Origin: Bradyrhizobium nanningense
Lineage (GTDB): Bacteria; Pseudomonadota; Alphaproteobacteria; Rhizobiales; Xanthobacteraceae
Direction of reading: 5' to 3'
DNA: 64,000 nucleotides
Assembly (NCBI RefSeq): GCF_004114535.1
Contig: NZ_LBJC01000081.1
Location: forward strand, 62,001-126,000
Positions 54,397-63,116 of the stretch are shown here, one piece after another. A model generated the notes under the pieces. That model searched no databases, was not told where the DNA came from, and saw nothing but the letters and a program-made list of their open reading frames with translations. Position numbers and translations under genes: made by a program. Each line of letters begins with the position of its first letter. Position 1 is the first letter of the stretch.

Positions 54397-54491
54397 CCGT
54401 CGGAATGGGCGTCACGCGCGAAAGCGGGATCGCCGCATTGATCTAGCGCAAGTCGACAAAGTTTCTTTGGCGATCGACGCCTGCCGCTTGA

Positions 54492-55331
54492 TCACACGTG
54501 CTGCCCTCCGTTGATCGGTACTTCCGCACCGGTGACGTAGCTGGCCGCATCCGAGCACAGGAAGAAGATCACCTTCGCGACCTCGTCGGGCGTACCGACA
54601 CGATGCAACGGGATGATCGGCGCCAACTGCGCTTCGGTCTCCGGCGACAGGATGTCCGTCTTAATCTCCCCGGGAGCGATCGCATTCACGCGAATTCCGA
54701 ACTGCGCGTAGTCGTGCGCCATCTCGCGGGTCAGACACGCAAGTGCCGCCTTCGACGTCGCATAGGCGCTGCCGGCAAACGGATGAACCCGGGAACCTAC
54801 GATCGACGTGACGTTGACGATCGAGCCGGCGGCCTGCTTCAATTCCTCGACCAGGCCCTGGGCGAACAGGATCGGCGCGAGCAGGTTGACGTGGAACACG
54901 CTCATCCAGGTTTCGACCGGTGTCGTCAGCGAGTTCAACCGGCTGCCGTCGGCGGCCTTGGGCGAGATGCCGGCATTGTTGATCAGCGCATGCAGCGGCT
55001 GGCCGTCGAGCCGTTCCTTGATATCCGCGACCGCGCGCGGCAACGCGCGATGGTCGCTCAATTCGACCTGAACGTGGTTGTCCGCTCCCGAATCCCACGG
55101 GCATCGATCACCATCGAACGGCTGCCGCGAGCAGGTGATGATCCGCCAGCCGGCATCGGAGAACAGCTTTCCCGTGGCGTGACCGATACCCCGCGACGCA
55201 CCGGTCAATACGAGCGTTTTCCGCGCCCCGTGTTGTGCGCGCGACTTGTCGCCGTGAAACGGGCACAGGGCGACATCGGGTGCCGACGTGTCGCCCGGCG
55301 CGCCGTCGCGGTCCAGCAGATCGAGCGTCAC
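54492..55331 (-). CDS. SDR-family oxidoreductase with N-terminal extension
   Basis: A 279-residue SDR: TLVLTGASRGIGHATGKLF (cofactor), ALINNAGISPKAADG, VNVTSIVG and YATSK. The C-terminal DEVAKVIFFLCSDAASYVTG and AEVPINGGQHV are normal. About 40 residues precede the Rossmann fold (VTLDLLDRDGAPGDTSAPDV...), more than usual, possibly a small added domain or a mis-assigned start. The GTG start at 55331 has a GAGGAG box at 6 nt. Substrate unknown; it lies between the modA remnant and the YqeB-like gene and may be unrelated to molybdenum. Confidence 0.85.
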   Translation of the reverse strand: MTLDLLDRDGAPGDTSAPDVALCPFHGDKSRAQHGARKTLVLTGASRGIGHATGKLFSDAGWRIITCSRQPFDGDRCPWDSGADNHVQVELSDHRALPRAVADIKERLDGQPLHALINNAGISPKAADGSRLNSLTTPVETWMSVFHVNLLAPILFAQGLVEELKQAAGSIVNVTSIVGSRVHPFAGSAYATSKAALACLTREMAHDYAQFGIRVNAIAPGEIKTDILSPETEAQLAPIIPLHRVGTPDEVAKVIFFLCSDAASYVTGAEVPINGGQHV

Positions 55332-55654
55332 GCAAAGCTCCTCACCGCGCCCCGGCGGGCGCCACACGATGACAACAGGAGCAACTTTGCAGGATTTGGG
55401 CCACGCTCTGCCGGCCAATCACGACGATTTTCGGCGCTCGGTGTCCGCTTCGCGACACGTTGAAAGATTTGCAACAGGGAGCGTTGAGTTTCGGACCAAA
55501 CAACGCCGTCCCGGTGCGCTCCTTCTTCCTGAACGTTGATCGGCAGTTGAGAGCTGCTTTTCAATCGTTCCAAATGGCCCGGCTCTTGCTCTTCCCGTCT
55601 CAACGTTCATTCGCGCCCTGTCGTGCTGCACTTTTCCTGCAAAAGTGGTTTCAA
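55332..55654. other. divergent spacer upstream of the YqeB-like gene
   Basis: No gene. It holds the candidate sigma-54 promoter (55575-55590). A frame open from 55460 into the YqeB-like gene carries no family sequence before 55655. Confidence 0.5.
55575..55590 (+). promoter_or_regulatory. candidate sigma-54 promoter
   Basis: tggcccggctcttgct matches the RpoN -24/-12 pattern TGGCAC-N5-TTGCW with exactly 10 nt between the GG and GC and one mismatch in the -24 element. It lies 64 nt before the start of the YqeB-like gene. Confidence 0.5.
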
Positions 55655-56491
55655 ATGCTCCAGCCCAACGACCAACGACTCTTTGCTGTTATCCTCGGCA
55701 CCAATGAGATCGCATCCGCGATCGGCATTCGGCTCGTGCGCGCTGGCTATGGCGTGGTGCTGTCGCATGATCCGGATCCGCCGGTGATCCGCCGCAAGAT
55801 GGCCTTCCACGACGCGCTCTTCACCGACACCGCGCAACTCGAGGACATCGTTGCCGAACGTGCGGACGACGGCATGCAGGTCTACCAGGCCCTGCGCGGG
55901 CCGGTGCGAATCCTGGTCACCTGGCTCGGCCTACTCGACCTGCTTCCCGTCCGGCAAATCGACCTCCTCGTCGATGCGCGTCTTCAGAAGCGTCGGATCA
56001 CGCCCGACCTCAGGCGGCTGGCCCGGCTGACTATTGGTCTCGGCCCCGGGTTCTCGTCGAACTTCAATTGCGACCTCGCAGTGGAGACGCGTCCGGGCAG
56101 GATCGGACTCGTCTCTGACCAGCGCTGGACAGACGCAGCCGACGGCGTTGCGAGCACCCTGGGCGATATCGGAGCGGAACGCTTTGTCTATTCGCGGTTT
56201 GCGGGGCGATGGCACACACCGATCGAGATCGGCACCCGTGTCTACCGGGATCTCGTGCTCGGCCACCTCTCCGGCGTGCCGGTGCTCGCGCCGCGCGACG
56301 GCATCTTGCGCGGCATCGCCCGCGACGGCAGCGAAGTTCCAGCCGGCGTCAAGCTGCTGGAGATCGACCCGCGCGGCCGCGACGCCCAATGGAGCGGAAC
56401 GGACCAGCGCGGCCGCGCCATCGCCAACGCCACCGTCGCCGCCGTCAGGCTCCACGCCGCGCGACGCATCACGCAACGGAATCCGGCATGA
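55655..56491 (+). CDS. molybdenum hydroxylase accessory protein, YqeB/EF2563-like
   Basis: A 278-residue protein with the YqeB/EF2563 look: a dinucleotide-like N terminus RLFAVILGTNEIASAIGIRL, then GYGVVLSHDPDPPVIRRKMA and FHDALFTDTAQLEDIVAERA, and a C-terminal part with LAPRDGILRGIARDGSEVPA. The family is encoded with molybdenum hydroxylases (selenate- or xanthine-dehydrogenase systems), which suits the modD and modA neighbours. No hydroxylase gene is in the window. Start at 55655; ATGA coupling with the next gene. Confidence 0.75.
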   Translation: MLQPNDQRLFAVILGTNEIASAIGIRLVRAGYGVVLSHDPDPPVIRRKMAFHDALFTDTAQLEDIVAERADDGMQVYQALRGPVRILVTWLGLLDLLPVRQIDLLVDARLQKRRITPDLRRLARLTIGLGPGFSSNFNCDLAVETRPGRIGLVSDQRWTDAADGVASTLGDIGAERFVYSRFAGRWHTPIEIGTRVYRDLVLGHLSGVPVLAPRDGILRGIARDGSEVPAGVKLLEIDPRGRDAQWSGTDQRGRAIANATVAAVRLHAARRITQRNPA

Positions 56492-56733
56492 TCGTCTGTT
56501 CCTGCAACATCATCAGCGATCACGACATCAGGGGCGCGGTCGTTTCGACCGACGACGAGCTGTTCTCGGCCGCACAGGTCTACGACTGCCTGGGTTGCAC
56601 GGTCAGGTGCGGACGATGTTCACATTCCGTGAAGCGGATTCTGGAGGAGCGGCCGATTCATCGCGCACGGCATTTGGAGGCCCTTGGAGCCATGGTGGTT
56701 CACACGGAGCAGGGTTTGGAACGAGTCGAGTGA
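56488..56733 (+). CDS. BFD-like [2Fe-2S] protein
   Basis: An 81-residue protein starting MIVCSCNIISDHDIRGAVVS and containing YDCLGCTVRCGRCSHSVKRI. The CxC...CxxC pattern resembles bacterioferritin-associated ferredoxins, but here two further Cys (CTVRCGRC) follow. It overlaps the YqeB-like gene by ATGA, so the two are coupled. Role: iron-sulfur shuttle, perhaps for the molybdenum accessory system or for iron storage. Confidence 0.8.
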   Translation: MIVCSCNIISDHDIRGAVVSTDDELFSAAQVYDCLGCTVRCGRCSHSVKRILEERPIHRARHLEALGAMVVHTEQGLERVE

Positions 56734-56822
56734 AGATAGTAGAGACAATGGAGGCGTGCAAACCAGCCGGATTTGAACGCACGGGCGGGCTTCCTACTTG
56801 GGCCGATTGGCCGGCCCTACCC

Positions 56823-56981
56823 TCACCGCACCACCCGGTAGGCCTTCGCCCCGCTTCCGCCTCGGCCCTCTGCCGCCTTGCCCCGGTCGGTCACCCACAT
56901 CACGCCGATCCGCGCCAGCATCACCGGCCCGCCGCGCTCGACGACTAGAAGCAAGGGGCCTTGGCCCGACACCCTAGTCAC
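56823..56981 (-). CDS. possible small ORF coupled to the decayed gene
   Basis: A 52-codon frame starting GTG inside the stop region of the gene at 56974 (GTGACTAG) and reading MTRVSGQGPLLLVVERGGPV ... MWVTDRGKAAEGRGGSGA, GC-rich unlike its neighbour. I do not recognise it. Confidence 0.35.
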   Translation of the reverse strand: MTRVSGQGPLLLVVERGGPVMLARIGVMWVTDRGKAAEGRGGSGAKAYRVVR

Positions 56982-57522
56982 GCGCGTGAGCCACGCTGCT
57001 GCTATTATAGTGCTTGTAGTCGTATGGTTGAAAACGCCATTTGCCCCTCAGTTGAACATATCTGAACAGGAATCTATCCGTTCTTTGCTGACCAAAAACG
57101 TCAGTGTAGGCGACACTTCCAAAGAACCACAGGTACGCTTCTCCCCGAACCAACGGCAGCGCATCAGCAACGCTATTAATGGGTACGATATCTGCGCAAA
57201 CCTGACCATCGGTGGTCGCGCCCGGTTCAATCATGTGCTGCGATGGGATTTGCTCAGATACGGAATAGACGGGGCCGGGAGGTCGGAACGACAACGCAAT
57301 TCCGTGACTATTCTCCCTGTATTTCGCTGGCGTCTTTCCATAATTTTTCAGAGCATACTCGACCCCGGCATTGTTGCCAAACCCCATGTCAGGAGAATTG
57401 GGATAGAGCATTGCCGCGTGCACAAATCGGTCCAACGTGTGCTGCTTGATAATAACGTAGAACCTTGCTCTCTCAACCTCAATAACGGCCTGCGCACTGG
57501 CCTTTGCCGCCTTGGCAGCATC
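56974..57522 (-). pseudogene. decayed conserved hypothetical gene in an AT-richer patch
   Basis: An open frame of 182 codons without an ATG in its 5' part. It runs from a TAG at 57523-57525 through AAKAAKASAQAVIEVERARF and YVIIKQHTLDRFVHAAMLYP to SYVQLRGKWRFQPYDYKHYN near the end. The initial Ala/Lys helix followed by VEVERARFYV recalls membrane-anchored hypothetical proteins of this group with their N-terminal helix lost. Base composition is near 50% GC here against about 64% around it. Confidence 0.55.
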
Positions 57523-57865
57523 CTAATTTCTAAATCGACCAGAACCAAAATCGACTTCACCAAAGTGATGGTCATCAAACAGCGCGGTGTCCTGAACTCA
57601 TTTGCGATGTTTGATTGCTACATGAGCGCGAGCGAGATCGCGGACGAAGAACTGAGAGACATCGTTCATCATCAACTTGCCCACTGCTCTATGCAACCCA
57701 ACATCGATGGTCGGCTGTCATGGGGCGCCACGGATGCCGGATGGATCATCTCGCGCATGATTCAAACGGGCAAGTTGTGAAGTGGGCGCGGGTCCCTCTG
57801 GGGGCCCCCTCCCCTACGGCCTAAGCGCGCCCCAGAAAATCGCTAGCCGCACAAGGCCGATCTTG

Positions 57866-57890
57866 GGTTGACACGGTTGACAGGTTGACA
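57866..57890. repeat. three tandem copies of ggttgaca
   Basis: Copies at 57866-57873, 57875-57882 and 57883-57890, in an otherwise gene-free 224-nt spacer. They could be promoter -35-like boxes or protein-binding iterons; no further evidence. Confidence 0.45.
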
Positions 57891-58004
57891 CAGCGGCAGC
57901 TGTAGCTACTTGGTCGGCGCGCCGGGTAGCACAAACTCGCAGCGATACGTTCGACGGTACTCGGAATCAGGGGGTGCGCTATCACCTATCCAGCCGGCAG
58001 TTGC

Positions 58005-58451
58005 TCACTTTAGTGAAATCGTAATCGCACTGAGGTTGGCAGCCATCTCCAATCCGGCCTTAGGGCCTTGCAACACCATGACGACGCCGTTGTCGTTTCT
58101 TAGGTGGACACCACCCACACCGCCGACGAAAGCGCCACCACCGCCAACCGAACTGTAATTGCCCGCGAAGTCGTGGACATCCCTGATGCCAGAGGCCCAG
58201 CCTTCCAGGCGGCCGGCGGTCGCGCCGGCCGTGATGCCGAGGCTTATCCCTGTGACCCGGAAGGGATAGCTGCGGCCGCGATAGCTCAGTACACCAGTGC
58301 CGGCGCCGCCGCCCACCAGCAGGCCCGCCTTCACGATCTTGACCCGGACATGGCCGGCGGCTTGCGCAAACGAGGGAGTGGCCGGAACGATGGCGGCAAA
58401 TAGGGCGATCGCGGCAAGGCGGGCGGTCAACCGCAGCATGGTGCCCATCAT
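58005..58451 (-). CDS. exported glycine-rich hypothetical protein
   Basis: A 148-residue protein beginning MMGTMLRLTARLAAIALFAA, with a clear signal peptide (cleavage near AQA). The mature part has repeated Gly-rich strands (AGLLVGGGAGTGVLSY, VGGGGAFVGGVGGV) and a C terminus LEMAANLSAITISL, somewhat like a small outer-membrane or SYLF-type barrel fragment; no firm family. It follows the DUF2950 gene by 1 nt. A start at 58469 with a GGAAG box is also possible. Confidence 0.65.
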   Translation of the reverse strand: MMGTMLRLTARLAAIALFAAIVPATPSFAQAAGHVRVKIVKAGLLVGGGAGTGVLSYRGRSYPFRVTGISLGITAGATAGRLEGWASGIRDVHDFAGNYSSVGGGGAFVGGVGGVHLRNDNGVVMVLQGPKAGLEMAANLSAITISLK

Positions 58452-58452
58452 C

Positions 58453-59367
58453 TCACGGGTTCGCAGCATCGACTTTCTTCCAAGTCTGGTCGGGATCAAA
58501 CAGCGTAAGGCGCTTGGCCACGAAGTCGGTGCGTTTGCCGAGATCCTTCTGGTAGACGACGCCCGCATGATTGACCAGGAAGGTCATCACGCCTGAATTT
58601 CCGTACTCAGCGGGCCACGCGATCAGCGCGAAGCCGCCGATCATCTTGCCTTTGACGACATAATTCATGGCGCCCCCGGGCGCATCGGGTCCCTGCCCCC
58701 TCAGAATGCGGAAGTAGTAACCGTGATAGGGCGTCATCCCCTCGCCGGATTTGTACCCCTCGCTCGAGGCTTGCGCGGCCAGTGGTCCGAGCGGGCTGGG
58801 ATCGCTGTCGTCGCGCCAGAACAGGCCATCCTTCTTGCCTGGCGAGGAGACGATGCGCTGCGCGTAGACGCCGGCGCCCTCGCCGCGGTTCTTGTCCGCA
58901 TATTCGTTCTGCGCATCGACGAAAGCGAGCGCGGTCTGGATCGCGTCAAGCTCGTTGCGCCCGATCCGACGGCGAAGCACCTCGATGCGCCCTTCGTCGG
59001 TGTCGAATTCCCAGCCGGTCTTGGTGTTCACCAGCGGAATCGGGAATGGGAAATCGTCGGGTCCCAGGATGAGGGTCGCGCTCCTGTTGCCTTCCGCCTT
59101 GATGCCATGCTTGGCATCGTACATCGAGGTGAAGCGCTGGCGGATATCGTTGTCGGCGACCTCATCGCCGGAGGAGACGATGTCGTCGGCCGCCCTGCCG
59201 AGCACTTTCAGGATCTCATCCGGCCCGCTCTTGACCGCGGCGGCGAGCGCAGCCGTCGCGCCCTCCGGCGTCTTGTAGGATTGCTGCGCCTGGGCCGCAG
59301 AGCCAAGTAGCGCCAGCACCATCATGCCGGGCAACACGGCGCGGCGAAACAATGTCAGACCGATCAT
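58453..59367 (-). CDS. DUF2950 exported protein
   Basis: A 304-residue protein with a signal peptide (LPGMMVLALLGSAAQAQ) and the DUF2950 features: YKTPEGATAALAAAVKSGPD, FPFPIPLVNTKTGWEFDTDE, GMTPYHGYYFRILRGQGPDA and FALIAWPAEYGNSGVMTFLV. The family is usually encoded next to DUF3300, as here; function unknown, presumably periplasmic. Its ATG overlaps the DUF3300 stop by 4 nt. Confidence 0.88.
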   Translation of the reverse strand: MIGLTLFRRAVLPGMMVLALLGSAAQAQQSYKTPEGATAALAAAVKSGPDEILKVLGRAADDIVSSGDEVADNDIRQRFTSMYDAKHGIKAEGNRSATLILGPDDFPFPIPLVNTKTGWEFDTDEGRIEVLRRRIGRNELDAIQTALAFVDAQNEYADKNRGEGAGVYAQRIVSSPGKKDGLFWRDDSDPSPLGPLAAQASSEGYKSGEGMTPYHGYYFRILRGQGPDAPGGAMNYVVKGKMIGGFALIAWPAEYGNSGVMTFLVNHAGVVYQKDLGKRTDFVAKRLTLFDPDQTWKKVDAANP

Positions 59368-61031
59368 GGCATCACCTCCACGGGGAGCTTCGCGCCGCCC
59401 GCGAGCCAGTCGCGGTAGGTGCGGAATGTCAGCCCAAGCTTTTCATAGTAGACCCGCAGATAGCCATCACGGCCGCGGGTCACGGCGCCGGGCATCACCT
59501 GCTCGACCTCATGCGCCATCACGCCGACATAGGCCTTGTCGCTGCCGATATAGCTGAAGCGATAATAGCCGAGGCCGCTGGCGAGGTGGCCGAGCAAGAC
59601 GATGTCGTGCTTCAGCGCGATATCCGAGCGCCGGCCACCGCCGCCTCCGCGGAATCCGCCGCCACCACCACCACGCATTGCCATTCCGCCTCCACCACCT
59701 CGGCCGGCCATGCTCGGGCCGCCGCCGCCACGTGGCATGCTCGCCATGCTGGACCGCCCGCGCGCCGATGCGGCGGCTGCCGATCGGCCGGATGAGACGT
59801 TCATCGCGCCACCACGATTGCCGCCGCCGCTGCGGTTGGCTGCACTGCCGCCGGCGCGGTTCGCGGTCTTGGCGCGATCGCCGCCGCCCTTGGCAGCAGA
59901 CTTGGCCCGGTCACCACCACTCTTGGCGCGATCCGCCGCGCGGTCGCCGCCGGTCGGACGATCGCCACGATTGCCGGCACGATCACCCGCACGATCTCCG
60001 GCCCGGTCGCCAGCGCGATTACCTGGCCCGCCGCGATCACCAGCGCGGTCTCCTGCACGATCTCCCGCGCCTTGATTGGGGCGCAGGACCTGGTTGCCCT
60101 CGCGGCCGCGGAAGTCCATCCGGTCCGACGCGCCGGCCTTCAGATTGTTGTTGCCGAAGCGCTGCTGAACGCTGGTGTTGCTGTAGCGCACGCCCTGCCG
60201 ATGCGCCGGATTGTGCTGCCAGCCGTTGCTGATGTTCGTCGTGCGATGATTGACGTAGACGTTACGGTTACCCCAATTGCAGCCGCCGCCCCAGTAATTG
60301 CCCCAGCGTCCGATCGCCCAGGCCGTGCCGAAGGCGATGCCGGCCGCAACCACTCCGGCGCCGATATAGGACGGATAGCCCCAATAGTACGGCGGATACT
60401 CCGCATAAGGCCAACTGCCGTAGACGGTCGCTGGATCGTAATACGGCACGTACATCGCTGCGGGATCGGCCTGCTGGATCACGACGACCTGCTTGCCTTC
60501 CTGAGACTCGACGCTGACCTTCTGCTGCTTGGTGGTGGCCAGCTTCTTGTTGTCATAAGCCTTCGTGCGCAGCCGCTGGATCGCGTCCATCACATCGGGC
60601 TGCTGCGCGAGAAAGGCGTCACCAAGCTTCTTGGTCCAATCGAGCTGATCGCTCATCATGGTCAGGACGTCGGCGGTGCTGGCCAGCGCTTTGACGCTGT
60701 CGTCCCAGCCCTGCTTGTCCACCTCCGTCTTCAGCGCGTCGCCCTTCAGGCTCTTGCGCCCCTTCAGCCAGCGGTCGGCCTGCACAATTTCAAGCGGATA
60801 GGTCGAGGCGGCCAGCACGTTGGCAAGCAATTCGTCGGGATAGAGCGCGATCGGCGCGACCAGAGCCTCCAGCTGTTCGGGCTTCAGAAGCTCGGCCGTC
60901 GGCGCAGCGGGATTCGCCGCTTGCGCCTGCGGGGGCGGCCCCGCAGGCTTGTCGCTCGTCTGGGCCGACACGCAAACCGGCGTGGCCAGCAACAGCGCGA
61001 GCGCGATCAACGTCTTGCCGCAGCGGATCAT
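59364..61031 (-). CDS. DUF3300 protein with Gly-Asp-Arg-Ala repeats and S74-like tail
   Basis: A 555-residue exported protein. Signal peptide at residues 1-22; DUF3300 at about 45-290 (LVAPIALYPDELLANVLAAS, GWDDSVKALASTADVLTMMS, YYDPATVYGSWPY). Then comes a low-complexity stretch of GDRA repeats at about 320-367 and Gly/Arg/Ser-rich sequence to about 465. The C-terminal 80 residues (SDIALKHDIVLLGHLASGLG, VGVMAHEVEQVMPGAV, RDGYLRVYYEKLGL) look like the intramolecular chaperone of the peptidase S74 family. The ATG at 61031 has a GGAGG box; an ATG four codons upstream has none. Confidence 0.88.
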   Translation of the reverse strand: MIRCGKTLIALALLLATPVCVSAQTSDKPAGPPPQAQAANPAAPTAELLKPEQLEALVAPIALYPDELLANVLAASTYPLEIVQADRWLKGRKSLKGDALKTEVDKQGWDDSVKALASTADVLTMMSDQLDWTKKLGDAFLAQQPDVMDAIQRLRTKAYDNKKLATTKQQKVSVESQEGKQVVVIQQADPAAMYVPYYDPATVYGSWPYAEYPPYYWGYPSYIGAGVVAAGIAFGTAWAIGRWGNYWGGGCNWGNRNVYVNHRTTNISNGWQHNPAHRQGVRYSNTSVQQRFGNNNLKAGASDRMDFRGREGNQVLRPNQGAGDRAGDRAGDRGGPGNRAGDRAGDRAGDRAGNRGDRPTGGDRAADRAKSGGDRAKSAAKGGGDRAKTANRAGGSAANRSGGGNRGGAMNVSSGRSAAAASARGRSSMASMPRGGGGPSMAGRGGGGGMAMRGGGGGGFRGGGGGRRSDIALKHDIVLLGHLASGLGYYRFSYIGSDKAYVGVMAHEVEQVMPGAVTRGRDGYLRVYYEKLGLTFRTYRDWLAGGAKLPVEVMP

Positions 61032-61134
61032 CGCATCCTCCATCTCAGTTCAGCCGAGACCATGAAACCGAGCCAGCAACGTTCATTGACAAAAATCAAC
61101 GAAACGAGACCGTCGCCTGCTGCAACGCGGGATG

Positions 61135-63039
61135 CTAGCTCGCGAGCGGCAGGCGAACGGTGAATAGCGCCCCGCCGAACGGCTGGTTATCCGCGGAAAT
61201 CGTGCCGTGGTGCGCCTCAACAATGGTTCGGACGATAGCCAGTCCCATGCCCATGCCCTGCGGCTTGGTGGTGAAGAACGGATCGAAGATGGTCTTGAGA
61301 TCGGCAGCCGCGATGCCGGGCCCCGTGTCTCCGACGCAAATTTCGGCAAAATTGCCGGCGCGGGCCATGATCACGCTGACCTCGCGCTTGCCCGTCTGAA
61401 CCTCCGAGATCGCATCCAACGCATTGAGGATGAGATTGAGCACGACCTGCTGCAGTTGAATGGGATCGCCCTTGACGTGCAAGCCAGTGTCGGGTGGCGA
61501 ATAGAAGCTCAGCCCGATATTGCGACCTGCTGCGAGGTCACGGACAAACCCTATCACCTCTCGCACGGTCACGCTCAGCTCGATATCCCTAAGCTCGAAC
61601 GGCGCTTTCCTGAGCATGCTGCGCAGGCGGCGGATCACCTCGCTTGCGCGCTGATCGTCGCGCCTGATATCGGACAGAATTTCGCTGATTTCAACCAAAT
61701 CGGGGGAGCCTCGTCTCAGCATCAGCTCCGCCGTTTCCGCGTTGGTCAGAATGGAGCCGAGCGGTTGATTCAGCTCATGGGCGATCGACGCGGTCAGCTC
61801 GCCGACCGCCGAGTAGCGATTGAGATGTGCGAGTTCGGTAAGGCGCTGCCGTGATTCGACCTCAGCCAGCCGACGGCGCCGTCGCTCATGCAGCAAGCCA
61901 CTGATGAGGCCCGTCTGGATCAGGATAACCGCCGCGATCATGGCAAGCTGCCAGCGGTATTTTTCCCAGATTCCCGGCTCGCGAAACACGACCTCGCTGC
62001 CCTCCGGCAAATTGCTCTCACTGATCCCCCACCGCTGCAACTCGCGCCAATCGTATTTGGGCGCAGCATATTCGATCGGCTCGATCTTGACGTCTGCAGG
62101 CTTCTCGCCGCCGAGGATTCGGAGTGCCGCATCGGCGGTCTTTCGGCCCAGTTCGGGGATGGAATGCATCGGGCCACCGACGATATCGCTCCCGAAGAAC
62201 GACTCCTCGAAGCAGAAGATCGGGGCGTTCGCGACGGCGCGGAGGCGATGCAGCGCGCTCTCCCCCTCATGAACGACGCCCGCCGCGTCGACGGACATCA
62301 ATCCCCAGAACAATGCCGTGTCGGGCGGAAGTGACGAGGCTCGCTTCAAGATCTCGTCGAACGGCAGATCGCCGTACCAGACGAAGGAAACACGATCTTC
62401 GAGTGATCTGACATCCTTCTTGACCTCGTTGAGCCAGAATTTCTCCAGCGCGGACGCGCCGATGACGAGGGCGATGGTCCGCGTCTCCGGCAGCACTTGA
62501 AGGACGTCGCGGAACGCGGCGACAAAATCGTTGCGGACTGAAACCACCGTGTCCTTCTCGGTCAGTCTCGCCCGGTCGATCAGCCGTTCTTCCACAGTTG
62601 TGAGGACCATCGGCACAGTCGAAAACAGGTCCGACCGATGTCTCTGCACGAAGCCTGCGGCAGGTCCTCCGACGCTCATGATGATGTCGGGCGGACGACC
62701 CTGGTAGATCGAGCGAAGATACTCGACGAAGGGTCCTTCAGGTCCCGGCGCGGTGAACCGCGCTGTGAGGAGGGTATGCTCCTGGATGTCCAGCGACCAG
62801 GGGGAACGCTGTTCGAGGTTCGTCTTGATGCTGCGCGCGTATTCGCTCCAGGGAAGGAAGTCCCGGCCGAAGGAGTGCAGCAACAGCACGCGCTTGGGTT
62901 CGCGGCCGTAGACGTCGCGCTGCTGGGCAGCATCAATCGGATTGGAGCAAACGCCGGCACAAAACGCCGTTCCGAGACACAACAGCGCAACGGCGACGAT
63001 GCGCGGCTTGACCGACGCAACCAACTTGCGTCCGCTCAT
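61135..63039 (-). CDS. sensor histidine kinase with periplasmic ABC-binding-protein-like sensor
   Basis: The 634-residue product starts MSGRKLVASVKPRIVAVALL with a signal/anchor, followed by a periplasmic domain of about 300 residues (KRVLLLHSFGRDFLPWSEYA, PDIIMSVGGPAAGFVQRHRS) like ABC-type substrate-binding folds. A second membrane helix lies at about 360-382 (YRWQLAMIAAVILIQTGLIS). The kinase core has the H-box SIAHELNQPLG (His about 420), N-box VVLNLILNALDAIS, and G boxes DTGPGIAA and GMGMGLAIVR. No PAS or receiver domain; the response regulator is not adjacent. A GGAGAG box precedes the chosen start. Confidence 0.9.
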   Translation of the reverse strand: MSGRKLVASVKPRIVAVALLCLGTAFCAGVCSNPIDAAQQRDVYGREPKRVLLLHSFGRDFLPWSEYARSIKTNLEQRSPWSLDIQEHTLLTARFTAPGPEGPFVEYLRSIYQGRPPDIIMSVGGPAAGFVQRHRSDLFSTVPMVLTTVEERLIDRARLTEKDTVVSVRNDFVAAFRDVLQVLPETRTIALVIGASALEKFWLNEVKKDVRSLEDRVSFVWYGDLPFDEILKRASSLPPDTALFWGLMSVDAAGVVHEGESALHRLRAVANAPIFCFEESFFGSDIVGGPMHSIPELGRKTADAALRILGGEKPADVKIEPIEYAAPKYDWRELQRWGISESNLPEGSEVVFREPGIWEKYRWQLAMIAAVILIQTGLISGLLHERRRRRLAEVESRQRLTELAHLNRYSAVGELTASIAHELNQPLGSILTNAETAELMLRRGSPDLVEISEILSDIRRDDQRASEVIRRLRSMLRKAPFELRDIELSVTVREVIGFVRDLAAGRNIGLSFYSPPDTGLHVKGDPIQLQQVVLNLILNALDAISEVQTGKREVSVIMARAGNFAEICVGDTGPGIAAADLKTIFDPFFTTKPQGMGMGLAIVRTIVEAHHGTISADNQPFGGALFTVRLPLAS

Positions 63040-63116
63040 GTTTCTCTCCGCCGGCCTCATCCAGACGGCGCCATCACAGCACATTTGAGTGCGACCGTAC
63101 TAGCCCTCTCGTAGCT

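Noticed and set aside
56878..57780. 300-codon plus-strand frame in the AT-richer patch
   Set aside because: It lies opposite the decayed minus-strand gene, which reads more like protein (regular helix pattern, hydrophobic periodicity); the plus frame has no family features.
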